From Lachnospiraceae bacterium MA2020 (GTDB lineage: Bacteria > Bacillota > Clostridia > Lachnospirales > Lachnospiraceae): a stretch of DNA of 64,000 bases. Under the pieces are notes generated by a model that saw only the letters and a list, made by a program, of their open reading frames with translations, was not told the DNA's origin and did no database searches. Shown in pieces: positions 35,819 through 44,717 of the stretch (position 1 is its first letter; the number at the start of each line of letters is the position of its first letter). The stretch spans positions 90,007 to 154,006 of the forward strand of contig JQKK01000011.1 in NCBI GenBank assembly GCA_000746015.1. Direction: 5' to 3'. The translations under genes were made by a program, and so were the position numbers.

Positions 35819-37258
35819 TTAAAATTTGAAGTAAATAAACTGAGCAGCGCCAATATTTGCACTGAGGAGAATCATGATAGTAAGCAGATAATATACAGCC
35901 CAACGTACAGGGATATTCTTTGAAAGAATTACTGCGGGAGCATCTCCGGTTTTTTCGTTGAGTATATCATAAGCTAAGAGTATCAACAGTGAAAAAATGA
36001 GTATCATGAAATTAAGTGAGCCAAGTCCGAGTGAAAAAAATGATGTAGTCAGTATACTTACAGGCTCAAATGCAAATAAAATCTTTTCTGATATTGTTAT
36101 GGCAGCTTCTATGCTGCTTGCCTTAAAGAAAACAAGTGCAGCACAAAATATAAGGAAGGTTGCAGCTATCTGATAAGCATGGTGAAACTTCAAAAATACC
36201 TTGTTTTCTGAAGGCATTAACGCAAATATTTTCTTTCTTACAGGAAGAAGTATTTCACCTATCACCTGGAATGAACCGGACATTACACCCCATATGACGT
36301 ATGTCCACGCTGCCCCATGCCAGAGTCCCGAGCAGGCAAAAACGATAAGTGTGTTTATGTATTTACGTATCTTACCGGCTCTGCTTCCGCCAAGTGGAAA
36401 GTAAAGATAGCTTGTAAACCAGCTGTTGAGTGAAATATGCCATCTTCGCCATAGGTCACGGCATGAAGTCGCAAAAAAAGGCTGCTGGAAGTTTTCCTGC
36501 AAGGAGATTCCAAGTACTTCTGCCGCTCCGATCGCGATGATGGAATAGCTAGCAAAATCGCAATATATCTGAAATGCATAAGCAAAGGTTGCAAGTACGA
36601 GCTGATAGCCTGTGCAGTCAGCATAGTTTCCATATATAAGGTCTACTAATATTGCAAGTCTTGTAGAGATAACGAGTTTCATAAAGTATCCCCACAGCAT
36701 GCGGAAAAGACCATGACGTACTCTATAATAGTCAAATTCATGTACTTCCTTAAACTGATGCATAAGCTTAGGCGCCCGGCCGATAGGCCCTGCAAGAAGC
36801 TGCGGGAAAAATGATACGAAAAGAGCATAGTCTATAAATGACTTCTCGGCCTTTGCATCACCGCGATATACGTCAATAGTGTATCCTATCACCTGAAAAC
36901 AGTAAAAAGAGATTCCCACAGGAAGAATTATACTCAGATTACTCTTTAAGCCAATAGTCTCACACATAAAGTTGAAATACTTAAAGAAAAACAAAAGTCC
37001 TAAGTTTGCAGTAACACTGAAAAAAACAGTAGCTTTTTTTATAAAACTATTATCTCTGAATTTTTCGATGAGCAGACCGGCAGCATAGGTTACAATGGTC
37101 GAGCCGAGCAGCAAAAGTGCGTATGCCGGCTCCTGACACATATAATAGAAGTAACTGACTATGAGCAGCCATATATTTTTATATTTAAGTGGTATCTTAA
37201 AATAAGCAAGCGTGACAATTGGAAAAAACATCACGAAAGCAATTGAATTAAATATCAT
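35819..37258 (-). CDS. MBOAT-family O-acyltransferase, second copy
   Basis: 479 residues with about ten membrane segments, MIFNSIAFVMFFPIVTLAYF at the start, then FCFQVIGYTIDVYRG, RDLWRRWHISLNSWF and LWHGAAWTYVIWG (conserved His). This is the AlgI-type family. The minus frame can extend 20 codons further upstream, but the family N-terminus and AGAAGGGA upstream support the start at 37258. It forms an operon with the SGNH gene. The gap to the rhomboid gene is 183 bases with no other feature that I can support. Confidence 0.9.
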   Translation of the reverse strand: MIFNSIAFVMFFPIVTLAYFKIPLKYKNIWLLIVSYFYYMCQEPAYALLLLGSTIVTYAAGLLIEKFRDNSFIKKATVFFSVTANLGLLFFFKYFNFMCETIGLKSNLSIILPVGISFYCFQVIGYTIDVYRGDAKAEKSFIDYALFVSFFPQLLAGPIGRAPKLMHQFKEVHEFDYYRVRHGLFRMLWGYFMKLVISTRLAILVDLIYGNYADCTGYQLVLATFAYAFQIYCDFASYSIIAIGAAEVLGISLQENFQQPFFATSCRDLWRRWHISLNSWFTSYLYFPLGGSRAGKIRKYINTLIVFACSGLWHGAAWTYVIWGVMSGSFQVIGEILLPVRKKIFALMPSENKVFLKFHHAYQIAATFLIFCAALVFFKASSIEAAITISEKILFAFEPVSILTTSFFSLGLGSLNFMILIFSLLILLAYDILNEKTGDAPAVILSKNIPVRWAVYYLLTIMILLSANIGAAQFIYFKF

Positions 37259-37441
37259 GAAAATATTCCCTTCTCTAATAGCTTTAGTCATTTTACAATA
37301 GTTTAAGGGAAGTAGCAAGGCGACAAAATTATGTATGCGTATTCCTCCGCCTGCTTATTATCAAGTACATGCTCATGATTCATTGCACAAAATTGTTTGA
37401 AAGTGTAAAATTATAGTACTAATATTTTTGGAGGACAGACT

Positions 37442-38488
37442 TTGAAAGAAAGAATAGCAGAGTATCTGAAGGGGAGAGGCTATGCTTCTTTGGGCTCGTC
37501 CATTAAAGAGGTTGAGGTATATTCTCGTCAGGAAGAGAGAATGATACTTTCAGTCATGATCATAGATACAAGGACTTTTGTACTTTCTTTGCGGGACTAT
37601 CAGAACATGGTCAAGCAGATCCGTCAGATATTTTTAGATAAAGGATACACAAGGATAAGGATACTTGGACTTGTGCTTGTAAATAATATAGAGAACGGCA
37701 GGTATCTGGCAACTAATGACGAGTTTGTCTGGCTGATAGATACAAAGCGCTCAGAGCTCGTATTTTTTGAAAATACAATATACGATTATGATGTTATGCG
37801 CACTGATATCGAGCGGCTTGTAGTTGAGTCAAGATCTGATGAGGCAAAAGAAGCCCGCATGACGGTGGGCCAGATAGTGAGCCGTCTTCTTTGGAAGAAT
37901 GACGCACCGCTTACGATCATACTCATACTTATTAATATACTGATATTTGTCGTGTTGTCATTCATGGGACCGACTACCAATGCTGCATTCATGGCAGAGC
38001 ATGGAGCAATGTATCCGCACTATGTCGTCGGTGAAAAGCAGTTTTGGAGATTGTTTACATGCATGTTTCTGCACTTTGGAATAGAGCATCTTGGCGCAAA
38101 TATGCTTTCGCTCTACATTTTCGGGGAGAGAGTAGAGCGTACTTTGGGCAAGGCGAAGTATTTAATCATGTATATTTTGAGCGGACTTGGGGGAAGTGTG
38201 GCTTCTTTAGGCATGTCGTTATTGCTTGGCACAGACTATGTTTCCGCAGGAGCAAGTGGGGCTATATTTGGTGTCATTGGCTGTCTTTTGGCGATAGTGA
38301 TAAAAGATAGCAGGAGATTTGAGTATCTGACCAGATCCAAGATAGGGCTTCTGATAGGATACAGCCTGTTTGCAGGGGCAACAAGTACGGGTATAGATAA
38401 TGCAGCACATATCGGAGGACTTTTGACAGGTGTGCTGTGCGGATTAGTTATGTATTTTAAGGGGAATAAAGGGGGTAATCAGCAGTGA
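37442..38488 (+). CDS. Rhomboid-family intramembrane serine protease
   Basis: 348 residues. A cytoplasmic domain of about 160 residues precedes six membrane segments. Catalytic Ser272 lies in SAGASGAIFG and His323 in DNAAHIGG, with the conserved HFGIEHLGANMLSLYIFG loop. It cuts membrane-protein segments within the bilayer, and its substrates are unknown. The start is TTG 37442 with GGAGG upstream. It overlaps the next gene (GTG start) by 4 bases. Confidence 0.92.
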   Translation: MKERIAEYLKGRGYASLGSSIKEVEVYSRQEERMILSVMIIDTRTFVLSLRDYQNMVKQIRQIFLDKGYTRIRILGLVLVNNIENGRYLATNDEFVWLIDTKRSELVFFENTIYDYDVMRTDIERLVVESRSDEAKEARMTVGQIVSRLLWKNDAPLTIILILINILIFVVLSFMGPTTNAAFMAEHGAMYPHYVVGEKQFWRLFTCMFLHFGIEHLGANMLSLYIFGERVERTLGKAKYLIMYILSGLGGSVASLGMSLLLGTDYVSAGASGAIFGVIGCLLAIVIKDSRRFEYLTRSKIGLLIGYSLFAGATSTGIDNAAHIGGLLTGVLCGLVMYFKGNKGGNQQ

Positions 38489-39483
38489 AGATCAATATTT
38501 ACTATGGCGGTCGTGGAATAATGGGAGACCCGACATTATTTGTGCTTTCAAAAATGCAGGCTGTATTGGAGGAGCTCAACGTCAAGGTAGTGAGATACAA
38601 TCTGCATGATGAAAAGAAAAATATAACTTCGCTTCCAAGCACATTAAATGATGCCGATGCGGTAATACTCGCAACTACGGTTGAGTGGTATGGTGTAGGT
38701 GGCTATATGGCAGAATTTATGGATGCCTGCTGGTACTATGGCAATAAGGAGAAGATATCTTCTATCTATATGTGTCCTGTAGTTATGTCAACTACATATG
38801 GCGAGCGCGAAGCCCAGCTTACACTCATTTCTGCATGGGATATGCTTGGAGGCAAGACCATAAGCGGCATAAGCGGATATGTAAAGGACAACATATCTTT
38901 CGAGTCTAATCAGGATTACATATCTACAGTCGAGAAGATAGCTGAGAATTTCTACAGAAATATTTCCCGTAAGGCAATCCTGCTTCCGGTAAGCACGCAG
39001 GAGGTACGGGGCTCAGCATCACATAAGTCGATAGAGCTCACTCCTCAGGAGACAGAGCAGCTTTCCAAGTATGCATCTGATGACAATTTCGTTCAGACAC
39101 AGAAAGAGGATATAAAGGAGCTTACCAATCATTTCCGCACACTTCTCAAAAACGACGGAGTTGCAGAAGAAGATGTTATTCTGCAGAAGTTTAAGGAAAA
39201 ATTTAAGGCGGATAATGCTACAGAAGGCATATTCCAGCTTGCCATCAAAGAGTTTAGCAAGCCGCTCAATCTCGATGTGCAAGGCTCCATACTCAATCCA
39301 TACTATGGAGTAAACGATGAGCAGAGCGTACTTTGCAGGCTCGATAAGAGTATAGTGAACGAAATCATTGCCGGAGAGATTACTTTCCAGGAAGCTTTCA
39401 GAACCGGAGATATGCAGGTTCGCGGCGATTTTTCGCAGCTTAGACTGCTCGATGAGCTATTTCCATTTAAAAATAAAGAATAA
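38485..39483 (+). CDS. Flavodoxin-like and SCP2-like two-domain protein
   Basis: 332 residues. The N-terminal part (1-180) resembles the flavodoxin/NADPH-dependent FMN-reductase fold (MKINIYYGGRGIMGDPTLFVLSKMQ, DADAVILATTVEWYGVGGYMAEFMD). The C-terminal part (about 230-332) looks like a sterol-carrier-protein-2-type domain (FKADNATEGIFQLAIKEFSKPLNLDVQGSIL and GEITFQEAFRTGDMQVRGDFSQLRLLDELF). The start is GTG 38485, with GGGGGT upstream, overlapping the rhomboid stop. The combination suggests a redox protein that carries a lipid or other hydrophobic group. The functional link with rhomboid is inferred only from coupling. Confidence 0.7.
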   Translation: MKINIYYGGRGIMGDPTLFVLSKMQAVLEELNVKVVRYNLHDEKKNITSLPSTLNDADAVILATTVEWYGVGGYMAEFMDACWYYGNKEKISSIYMCPVVMSTTYGEREAQLTLISAWDMLGGKTISGISGYVKDNISFESNQDYISTVEKIAENFYRNISRKAILLPVSTQEVRGSASHKSIELTPQETEQLSKYASDDNFVQTQKEDIKELTNHFRTLLKNDGVAEEDVILQKFKEKFKADNATEGIFQLAIKEFSKPLNLDVQGSILNPYYGVNDEQSVLCRLDKSIVNEIIAGEITFQEAFRTGDMQVRGDFSQLRLLDELFPFKNKE

Positions 39484-39484
39484 T

Positions 39485-39522
39485 AAAAAACCTCAGGCTT
39501 TTCAAAATTGCCTGAGGTTTTA
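39485..39522. terminator. Bidirectional terminator
   Basis: AAAACCTCAGGC (39487-39498) and GCCTGAGGTTTT (39510-39521) pair perfectly, serving the convergent flavodoxin-SCP2 and HIT genes. Confidence 0.88.
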
Positions 39523-39525
39523 TCA

Positions 39526-39930
39526 TTACTGAAGCTCTTCACAAATTGCCTTAAGCTCATCATCAGAAGGCTTTGTAGGGTTCCAGAGGATGTGCTGTCC
39601 ATCGTTTTTGTAACGTGGGATAAGATGCAGGTGGAAGTGAAATACAGTCTGTCCTGCTGTCTCTCCGTTATTTTGAACGATATTAAAGCCATCTGCGCCA
39701 AGCTTATCAGTCATTTTTGCAGCCATTTTTTTAGCAAGCACAAATGTCTTGGCAGCCAGATCATCAGGCAGCTCATAGATGTTGGCGTAGTGCTCCTTTG
39801 GAAGTATAAGTGCGTGTCCCTTTGTAGCAGGGCCGGCATCAAGGATCACTCTGAAATCGTCATCTTCATAGAGTGTATTTGTCTGAAATACACCGTTTGC
39901 AAGTTTGCAGAAAATGCAGTCGTCTTTCAT
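39526..39930 (-). CDS. HIT-family nucleotide hydrolase
   Basis: 134 residues. CIFCKLANG near the N-terminus (with Cys pair), LILPKEHYANIYEL, and the HIT triad HFHLHLIPR mark the HINT/HIT branch that hydrolyses nucleotide phosphoramidates or ApnA. The minus-strand frame runs further upstream to 40035, but AAAAGGAGAG before the start at 39930 and the family N-terminus decide the start. It follows murG by 16 bases. Confidence 0.93.
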   Translation of the reverse strand: MKDDCIFCKLANGVFQTNTLYEDDDFRVILDAGPATKGHALILPKEHYANIYELPDDLAAKTFVLAKKMAAKMTDKLGADGFNIVQNNGETAGQTVFHFHLHLIPRYKNDGQHILWNPTKPSDDELKAICEELQ

Positions 39931-39946
39931 GATACTCTCCTTTTTA

Positions 39947-41029
39947 TCATTTTTTATTTGAAGCAGTCTTGTCAATGAGCTCACAGATAGTATCAACTGC
40001 GTCAGACTCATCAGCATTCTCCATCGCTTCCACATAGTCGATCATATTGTCCTTAACAGTGTTGATAGCCTGCATAAGTGTTTCATCAGACAGGTTTTCA
40101 TCCTTAAGCACATATGAGTAGCCGGCCTTTTTAAATGACTCGGCATTTTTTATCTGGTCGCCTCTTGATCCTGCAAGCGGCAGCGGAACCAGAATATTTG
40201 GTTTACGCAGAGCAAGCAGCTCAAAAATAGCATTCGCGCCTGCTCTTGAGATGATTATATCAGCCATTGAAAAAAGATCTGCCATCTCATTTGAAATATA
40301 TTCGTACTGCACATAGTTGTCAGTGCCGATATAGCTCTGGTCAAGCTTGCCCTTGCCGCAGAGGTGTACGACATTGTAGTTTGGCAGAAGCTTTGGCAGG
40401 AGATGTCTTACCGCTTCGTTTACGTGCTGCGCACCAAGACTTCCTCCGACAACAAGGATAGTCGGAAGCTCTCCTCTCTTGAGATGTGTAAATGCGTATG
40501 CGCGGCCTCTGTCACCATTTTTCAGCTCCTCACGGACAGGAGATCCCGTGAATACAGCTTTTGATGATGGTATATACTGAGCAGTCTCGCGGAAAGAGCA
40601 GCAGATTTTTGACGCTGCACTGTAAGAAAGCTTATTGGCAAGTCCCGGTGTCATATCTGACTCGTGTATAATAACTGGGATATGCAGAAGTGAAGCAGCC
40701 TTAACTACAGGAACAGAAACAAATCCTCCTTTTGAAAAAATAATGTCGGGCTTTTCGCTTCGAAGTATGCTGTATGCTTCTGCAAAACCCTTTAATACTC
40801 TGAATGGATCAGTGAAATTCTTGAGATCAAAGTAGCGTCTCAGCTTACCTGTTGAAATGCTGTAATACTTGATTCCCTCGGCTGTAACAAGCTTTTTCTC
40901 TATGCCTGTGTGTGAGCCTATATAGGCGATGTCAAAGTCGTATTCCTTTAAAGTTGGCACCAGCGCGAGGTTTGGAACGCAGTGACCGGCCGTTCCACCA
41001 CCGGTGAGTATGATTTTTCTTTTTTTCAT
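39947..41029 (-). CDS. murG: MurG, UDP-GlcNAc:lipid I GlcNAc transferase
   Basis: 360 residues. Adds GlcNAc to lipid I to form lipid II at the inner face of the membrane. It has ILTGGGTAGHCVPNLAL, FSKGGFVSVPVV, PVIIHESDMTPGLANKL, VVGGSLGAQHVN and ISRAGANAIFELLALRKPNILVPLP, the GT28 signatures. Start at 41029: the conserved N-terminus begins there. An extended -10 (TGTTATAAT) ends only 9 bases before, so transcription would begin almost at the start codon, and no Shine-Dalgarno is seen. It is detached from the usual mur cluster. Confidence 0.92.
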   Translation of the reverse strand: MKKRKIILTGGGTAGHCVPNLALVPTLKEYDFDIAYIGSHTGIEKKLVTAEGIKYYSISTGKLRRYFDLKNFTDPFRVLKGFAEAYSILRSEKPDIIFSKGGFVSVPVVKAASLLHIPVIIHESDMTPGLANKLSYSAASKICCSFRETAQYIPSSKAVFTGSPVREELKNGDRGRAYAFTHLKRGELPTILVVGGSLGAQHVNEAVRHLLPKLLPNYNVVHLCGKGKLDQSYIGTDNYVQYEYISNEMADLFSMADIIISRAGANAIFELLALRKPNILVPLPLAGSRGDQIKNAESFKKAGYSYVLKDENLSDETLMQAINTVKDNMIDYVEAMENADESDAVDTICELIDKTASNKK

Positions 41030-41037
41030 AATACATT

Positions 41038-41082
41038 GATTATAACACGGAAATTGAAAACATTTAATAAAAATGTTACAAT
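41038..41082. promoter_or_regulatory. Divergent overlapping promoters of murG and hflK
   Basis: Plus strand: TTGAAA (41054-41059), 17-base spacer, TACAAT (41077-41082), feeding hflK. Minus strand: an extended -10, TG-T-TATAAT, at about 41046-41038, feeding murG with at most a few leader bases. The two share the same ~45 bases. Confidence 0.65.
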
Positions 41083-41117
41083 CTTGCTGGTGTTTTAGTA
41101 TGAAAAGGAGGGCAATC

Positions 41118-42149
41118 ATGGGATTATTCGACAAAAAGAAGAAAAACGGTTTTGACTATGTAAATGATGCCGGTCCGGAGAAAAAACCGGAGCCGAAGAA
41201 AATAGGAAAAACATTGGGCATTGTAGTGGTTGTACTGTTTGTGTTATATATAGCCAATTCTTCGTTCTATAGTGTGGGAGAGCAGGAGCAGGCTGTTGTA
41301 ACTCAGTTTGGACAGGTGCAGAGCGTGAAGAACGCGGGACTTTACTTCAAAGTGCCTATCTTGCAGGCAGTACACAAGATCTCTACAACTACAATGGGTA
41401 TGCCTATCGGATATGGCAAGAATTATGAGGATGAAGACGGGGAATATTACAGCACGGATGAATCAATGATGATCACATCTGACTTCAACTTCATAAATAT
41501 AGACTTCTATCTTGAGTACAGAGTATCTGATCCGGTCAAGTATCTCTATAGCGCAAATGATCCGATAGGAGTGCTTGATAATGAAGCGATGGCTGCTATC
41601 AGATCGACAGTTTCTGAGTACACGGTTGATGAGGCTATCACTACCGGTAAGAGCAAGATTCAGCTGGATGTTAAAGACAGACTTGTAGCTGCTCTTGCGG
41701 CAGATGATATCGGTATACAGGTTGTAAATATCACAGTGCAGGATTCAGAGCCTCCGACAGAGGAAGTTACAAATGCATTTAAGGCTGTTGAAAATGCAAA
41801 GCAGGGCGCAGATACTGCAGTTAACAATGCCAAGGCTTACCAGAGTGAGAAGATTCCTGCAGCCGAGGCGGCAGCGGATAAGATAATCCAGGATGCAAAT
41901 GCTGAGAAAGAAACCCGTATCAACGAGGCAGAAGGTCAGGTAGCAAGATTTAATAAGACCTATGAGGAGTATCAGAAATATCCTCTCATCACAAAGCAGA
42001 GAATGTTCTATGAGACTGTAGAGGAAGTACTTCCGAACGTTAAGCTTTATGTTGATGACGGCGGTACAAACAAGCTTCTGCCACTCGGCAACTTAGGCGC
42101 ATATGAGGCAGCGGCTTCAGCTACTGTATCAACAGATGCGGCAAATTAA
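41118..42149 (+). CDS. hflK: HflK, SPFH/prohibitin-domain membrane protein
   Basis: 343 residues. A Lys-rich cytoplasmic N-terminus (1-35) is followed by one membrane segment (about 36-55), SPFH domain with VGEQEQAVVTQFGQVQSVKNAGLYFKVP, and a long coiled coil with ENAKQGADTAVNNAKAYQ and AAEAAADKIIQDANAE. HflK/HflC form a ring-like cage around FtsH and restrain proteolysis. ATG 41118 has AGGAGGG upstream. The longer frame to 41073 runs into the promoter. hflC follows 12 bases later. Confidence 0.92.
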   Translation: MGLFDKKKKNGFDYVNDAGPEKKPEPKKIGKTLGIVVVVLFVLYIANSSFYSVGEQEQAVVTQFGQVQSVKNAGLYFKVPILQAVHKISTTTMGMPIGYGKNYEDEDGEYYSTDESMMITSDFNFINIDFYLEYRVSDPVKYLYSANDPIGVLDNEAMAAIRSTVSEYTVDEAITTGKSKIQLDVKDRLVAALAADDIGIQVVNITVQDSEPPTEEVTNAFKAVENAKQGADTAVNNAKAYQSEKIPAAEAAADKIIQDANAEKETRINEAEGQVARFNKTYEEYQKYPLITKQRMFYETVEEVLPNVKLYVDDGGTNKLLPLGNLGAYEAAASATVSTDAAN

Positions 42150-42161
42150 GGAGGCTGGATT

Positions 42162-43037
42162 ATGAAAAAAATTAAGATTCTTTTTGTAGTAGTCCTTCTT
42201 GCATTACTCGTAGTGGGAAGTGGCTGCATATACACTGTAACTATGGATGAATATGCGGTAGTAAAGCAGTTTGGTAAAATCGTCGCAATTGAGGATAGTG
42301 CAGGACTTAAGTTCAAAGTGCCGTTTGTGCAGGACGTGACCTACGTTCCAAAGAATATCCAGCTCTATGATATTTCACCATCTGATGTTATCACTATGGA
42401 TAAGAAATCCATGATCGCTGATGACTATGTTATGTGGAGAGTTGTAGAGCCGAGAAAGTTTGTGCAGACACTTAACGGCTCGATTGCAGGCGCGCAGGAC
42501 CGTGTAAGTGTGGCAACCTACAACGCTACAAAAAACATCATAAGCTCAATGGCGCAGGACGGCATCATTGAAGCGAGAGGCGAGAAGATGACTGCGCTCA
42601 TAACAGAGGAAGCCAATTCTGATATAGGAAATTACGGCATCAAGATCGACAAGGCGGTTATAAAGGTGCTTGATCTTCCTGATGACAATAAAAATGCTGT
42701 CTATGAGAGAATGATCTCTGAAAGGCAGAATATCGCAGCAGCGTACAAGGCTGAGGGTGATGCAAATGCCCAGAAGATAAAAAATGAAACTGACAAGGAA
42801 GTTGCAATTAAAAAGGCCGAGGCAAATGCAGAAGCAGAGAAGATAAAGGCAGAGGGTGAGGCAGCTTACATGCAGACGCTTCAGGAGGCATACAACACAC
42901 CTGAAAAGGCAGAGTTTTACAATTTTACAAGGAGCCTTGATGCATTAAAGACATCACTTGAAAAGGGCGACAAGACTATTATCCTTGATAAGGAGTCACC
43001 TCTTGTACAGGTGCTCTATGGACAGGGACTGAGGTAA
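42162..43037 (+). CDS. hflC: HflC, SPFH/prohibitin-domain membrane protein
   Basis: 291 residues. A single N-terminal membrane segment (about 4-22) is followed by the SPFH domain (VTMDEYAVVKQFGKIVAIEDSAGLKFKVPFVQ) and coiled coil with the DNAKKIKNETDKEV-like stretch ERQNIAAAYKAEGDANAQKI. Its C-terminus resembles the HflC tail, SPLVQVLYGQGL. It pairs with HflK as above. The ABC-F gene starts 3 bases after its stop. Confidence 0.92.
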   Translation: MKKIKILFVVVLLALLVVGSGCIYTVTMDEYAVVKQFGKIVAIEDSAGLKFKVPFVQDVTYVPKNIQLYDISPSDVITMDKKSMIADDYVMWRVVEPRKFVQTLNGSIAGAQDRVSVATYNATKNIISSMAQDGIIEARGEKMTALITEEANSDIGNYGIKIDKAVIKVLDLPDDNKNAVYERMISERQNIAAAYKAEGDANAQKIKNETDKEVAIKKAEANAEAEKIKAEGEAAYMQTLQEAYNTPEKAEFYNFTRSLDALKTSLEKGDKTIILDKESPLVQVLYGQGLR

Positions 43038-43040
43038 TTA

Positions 43041-44594
43041 ATGAGTATTTTAAATGTTGAAAGATTATCACACGGATTTGGTGACAGGGCAATTTTTGAA
43101 GACGTTTCATTTAGGCTGTTAAAGGGTGAGCATATTGGACTGGTAGGCGCAAATGGCGAAGGTAAGTCCACATTTATGAATATAATCACCGGCAAACTTC
43201 AGCCGGATGAAGGCAAGGTCGAGTGGGCAAAAAATGTAAAGGCAGGATATCTCGACCAGCATGCAGTACTTGAAAAGGGCATGACTATAGGCGGAGTGCT
43301 TGAGAGCGCGTTTGCTCCACTCTACGACACAGAAGCAAGGATAAATGATCTGTACATGAAGATGGCTGATGTAGATGAAGCTACCATGAATGAGTATCTC
43401 GATGAAGTCGGAGTACTTCAGGAGCTCTTAAATGCACATGATTTTTATCTGATCGACTCAAAGGTAAACGAGGTAGCAAGAGCCTTGGGGCTCCTTGACC
43501 TGGGACTTGACAGGGATGTTACAGAGCTTTCCGGAGGACAGAGGACAAAGGTTCTTCTTGGCAAGCTTCTCTTAGAGAAACCGGATATCCTTTTGCTTGA
43601 CGAGCCGACTAACTATCTTGATAAGGAGCATATCACATGGCTTCAGAGATACTTACAGGACTATGAAAATGCATTCATACTTATATCACATGATATACCG
43701 TTCCTGAACAGTGTGGTTAACATAATATATCACATGAATGACAGAAAGCTCGGCAGATATGTCGGTGACTATGATCATTTCATGGAAGTGTATGAAATGC
43801 AGAAGTCTCAGAAAGAGGCAGCATACAATCGCCAGCAGCAGGAGATTGCTGAGCTTAAGGATTTCGTTGCAAGAAATAAGGCGCGAGTTGCTACGAGAAA
43901 TATGGCGATGTCACGTCAGAAAAAGCTTGATAAAATGGAACTTATTGAAAAGGCAAGCGAGAAGCCGAAGCCGGAGTTTAATTTCCTCAATGCAAGAGCC
44001 GCAGGAAAGTACATCTTTTCAACAAAAGATCTTGTTATCGGATATGATGAGCCACTTTCCAAGCCGCTTAACTTAAAGATGGAGAGAGGCCGCAAGATAG
44101 TGCTCACCGGTGCAAACGGTATCGGAAAGACTACTCTTTTAAAGAGCATCTTAGGGTTGATCGAGCCGCTCAGCGGTACTGTTGAGCAGGGAGATTATCT
44201 TGAGATAGGCTACTTTGAGCAGGAGACGCAGCCGGGCATAGAAACGACATGTCTTGAAGAAATATGGAATGAGTTTCCTTCATTTTCACAGTATGAGGTA
44301 AGGTCAGCCCTTGCAAAGTGCGGACTTACAACAAAGCATATCGAGAGCAAGATCAAGGTACTTTCCGGTGGAGAGCAGGCAAAGGTAAGGCTTTGCAAGC
44401 TTATAAACAGACCATCAAACATCCTTGTACTCGACGAGCCTACAAACCATCTTGATGTAGACGCAAAAGATGAGCTTAAGCGCGCACTTAAAGAATATGC
44501 GGGAAGCATACTGATGGTATGCCACGAGAGCGAATTCTACGAAGGACTGGCTACAGAAGTTTGGGATTGCAGCAAGTGGTCTCTGAGAATTTAA
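43041..44594 (+). CDS. ABC-F family ATPase (ribosome-associated, EttA/YbiT-like)
   Basis: 517 residues with two ABC domains: Walker A GANGEGKST and GANGIGKTT, signatures LSGGQRTK and LSGGEQAK, Walker B DILLLDEPTNYLD and NILVLDEPTNHLD. A charged linker between the domains (about 230-310) includes KEAAYNRQQQEIAEL and ARNKARVATRNMAMS. There are no membrane segments, so it acts at the ribosome E-site in translation or antibiotic protection, not in transport. The YbiT type is closest by length. It is coupled with hflKC by a 3-base gap. A terminator follows. Confidence 0.92.
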   Translation: MSILNVERLSHGFGDRAIFEDVSFRLLKGEHIGLVGANGEGKSTFMNIITGKLQPDEGKVEWAKNVKAGYLDQHAVLEKGMTIGGVLESAFAPLYDTEARINDLYMKMADVDEATMNEYLDEVGVLQELLNAHDFYLIDSKVNEVARALGLLDLGLDRDVTELSGGQRTKVLLGKLLLEKPDILLLDEPTNYLDKEHITWLQRYLQDYENAFILISHDIPFLNSVVNIIYHMNDRKLGRYVGDYDHFMEVYEMQKSQKEAAYNRQQQEIAELKDFVARNKARVATRNMAMSRQKKLDKMELIEKASEKPKPEFNFLNARAAGKYIFSTKDLVIGYDEPLSKPLNLKMERGRKIVLTGANGIGKTTLLKSILGLIEPLSGTVEQGDYLEIGYFEQETQPGIETTCLEEIWNEFPSFSQYEVRSALAKCGLTTKHIESKIKVLSGGEQAKVRLCKLINRPSNILVLDEPTNHLDVDAKDELKRALKEYAGSILMVCHESEFYEGLATEVWDCSKWSLRI

Positions 44595-44621
44595 AATTGA
44601 ATTTAATATAATTCAATTTTA
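44593..44621 (+). terminator. AT-rich terminator after the ABC-F gene
   Basis: AAAATTGAATT (44593-44603) pairs with AATTCAATTTT (44610-44620). Confidence 0.7.
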
Positions 44622-44717
44622 TGGCAAATATAATAAAGATTTAACTTGCGAATACTCACCGAAACATTCATAATGTTATAGGTAATAATTATTTTTTTAA
44701 CAAAGGAGATCGAGACA

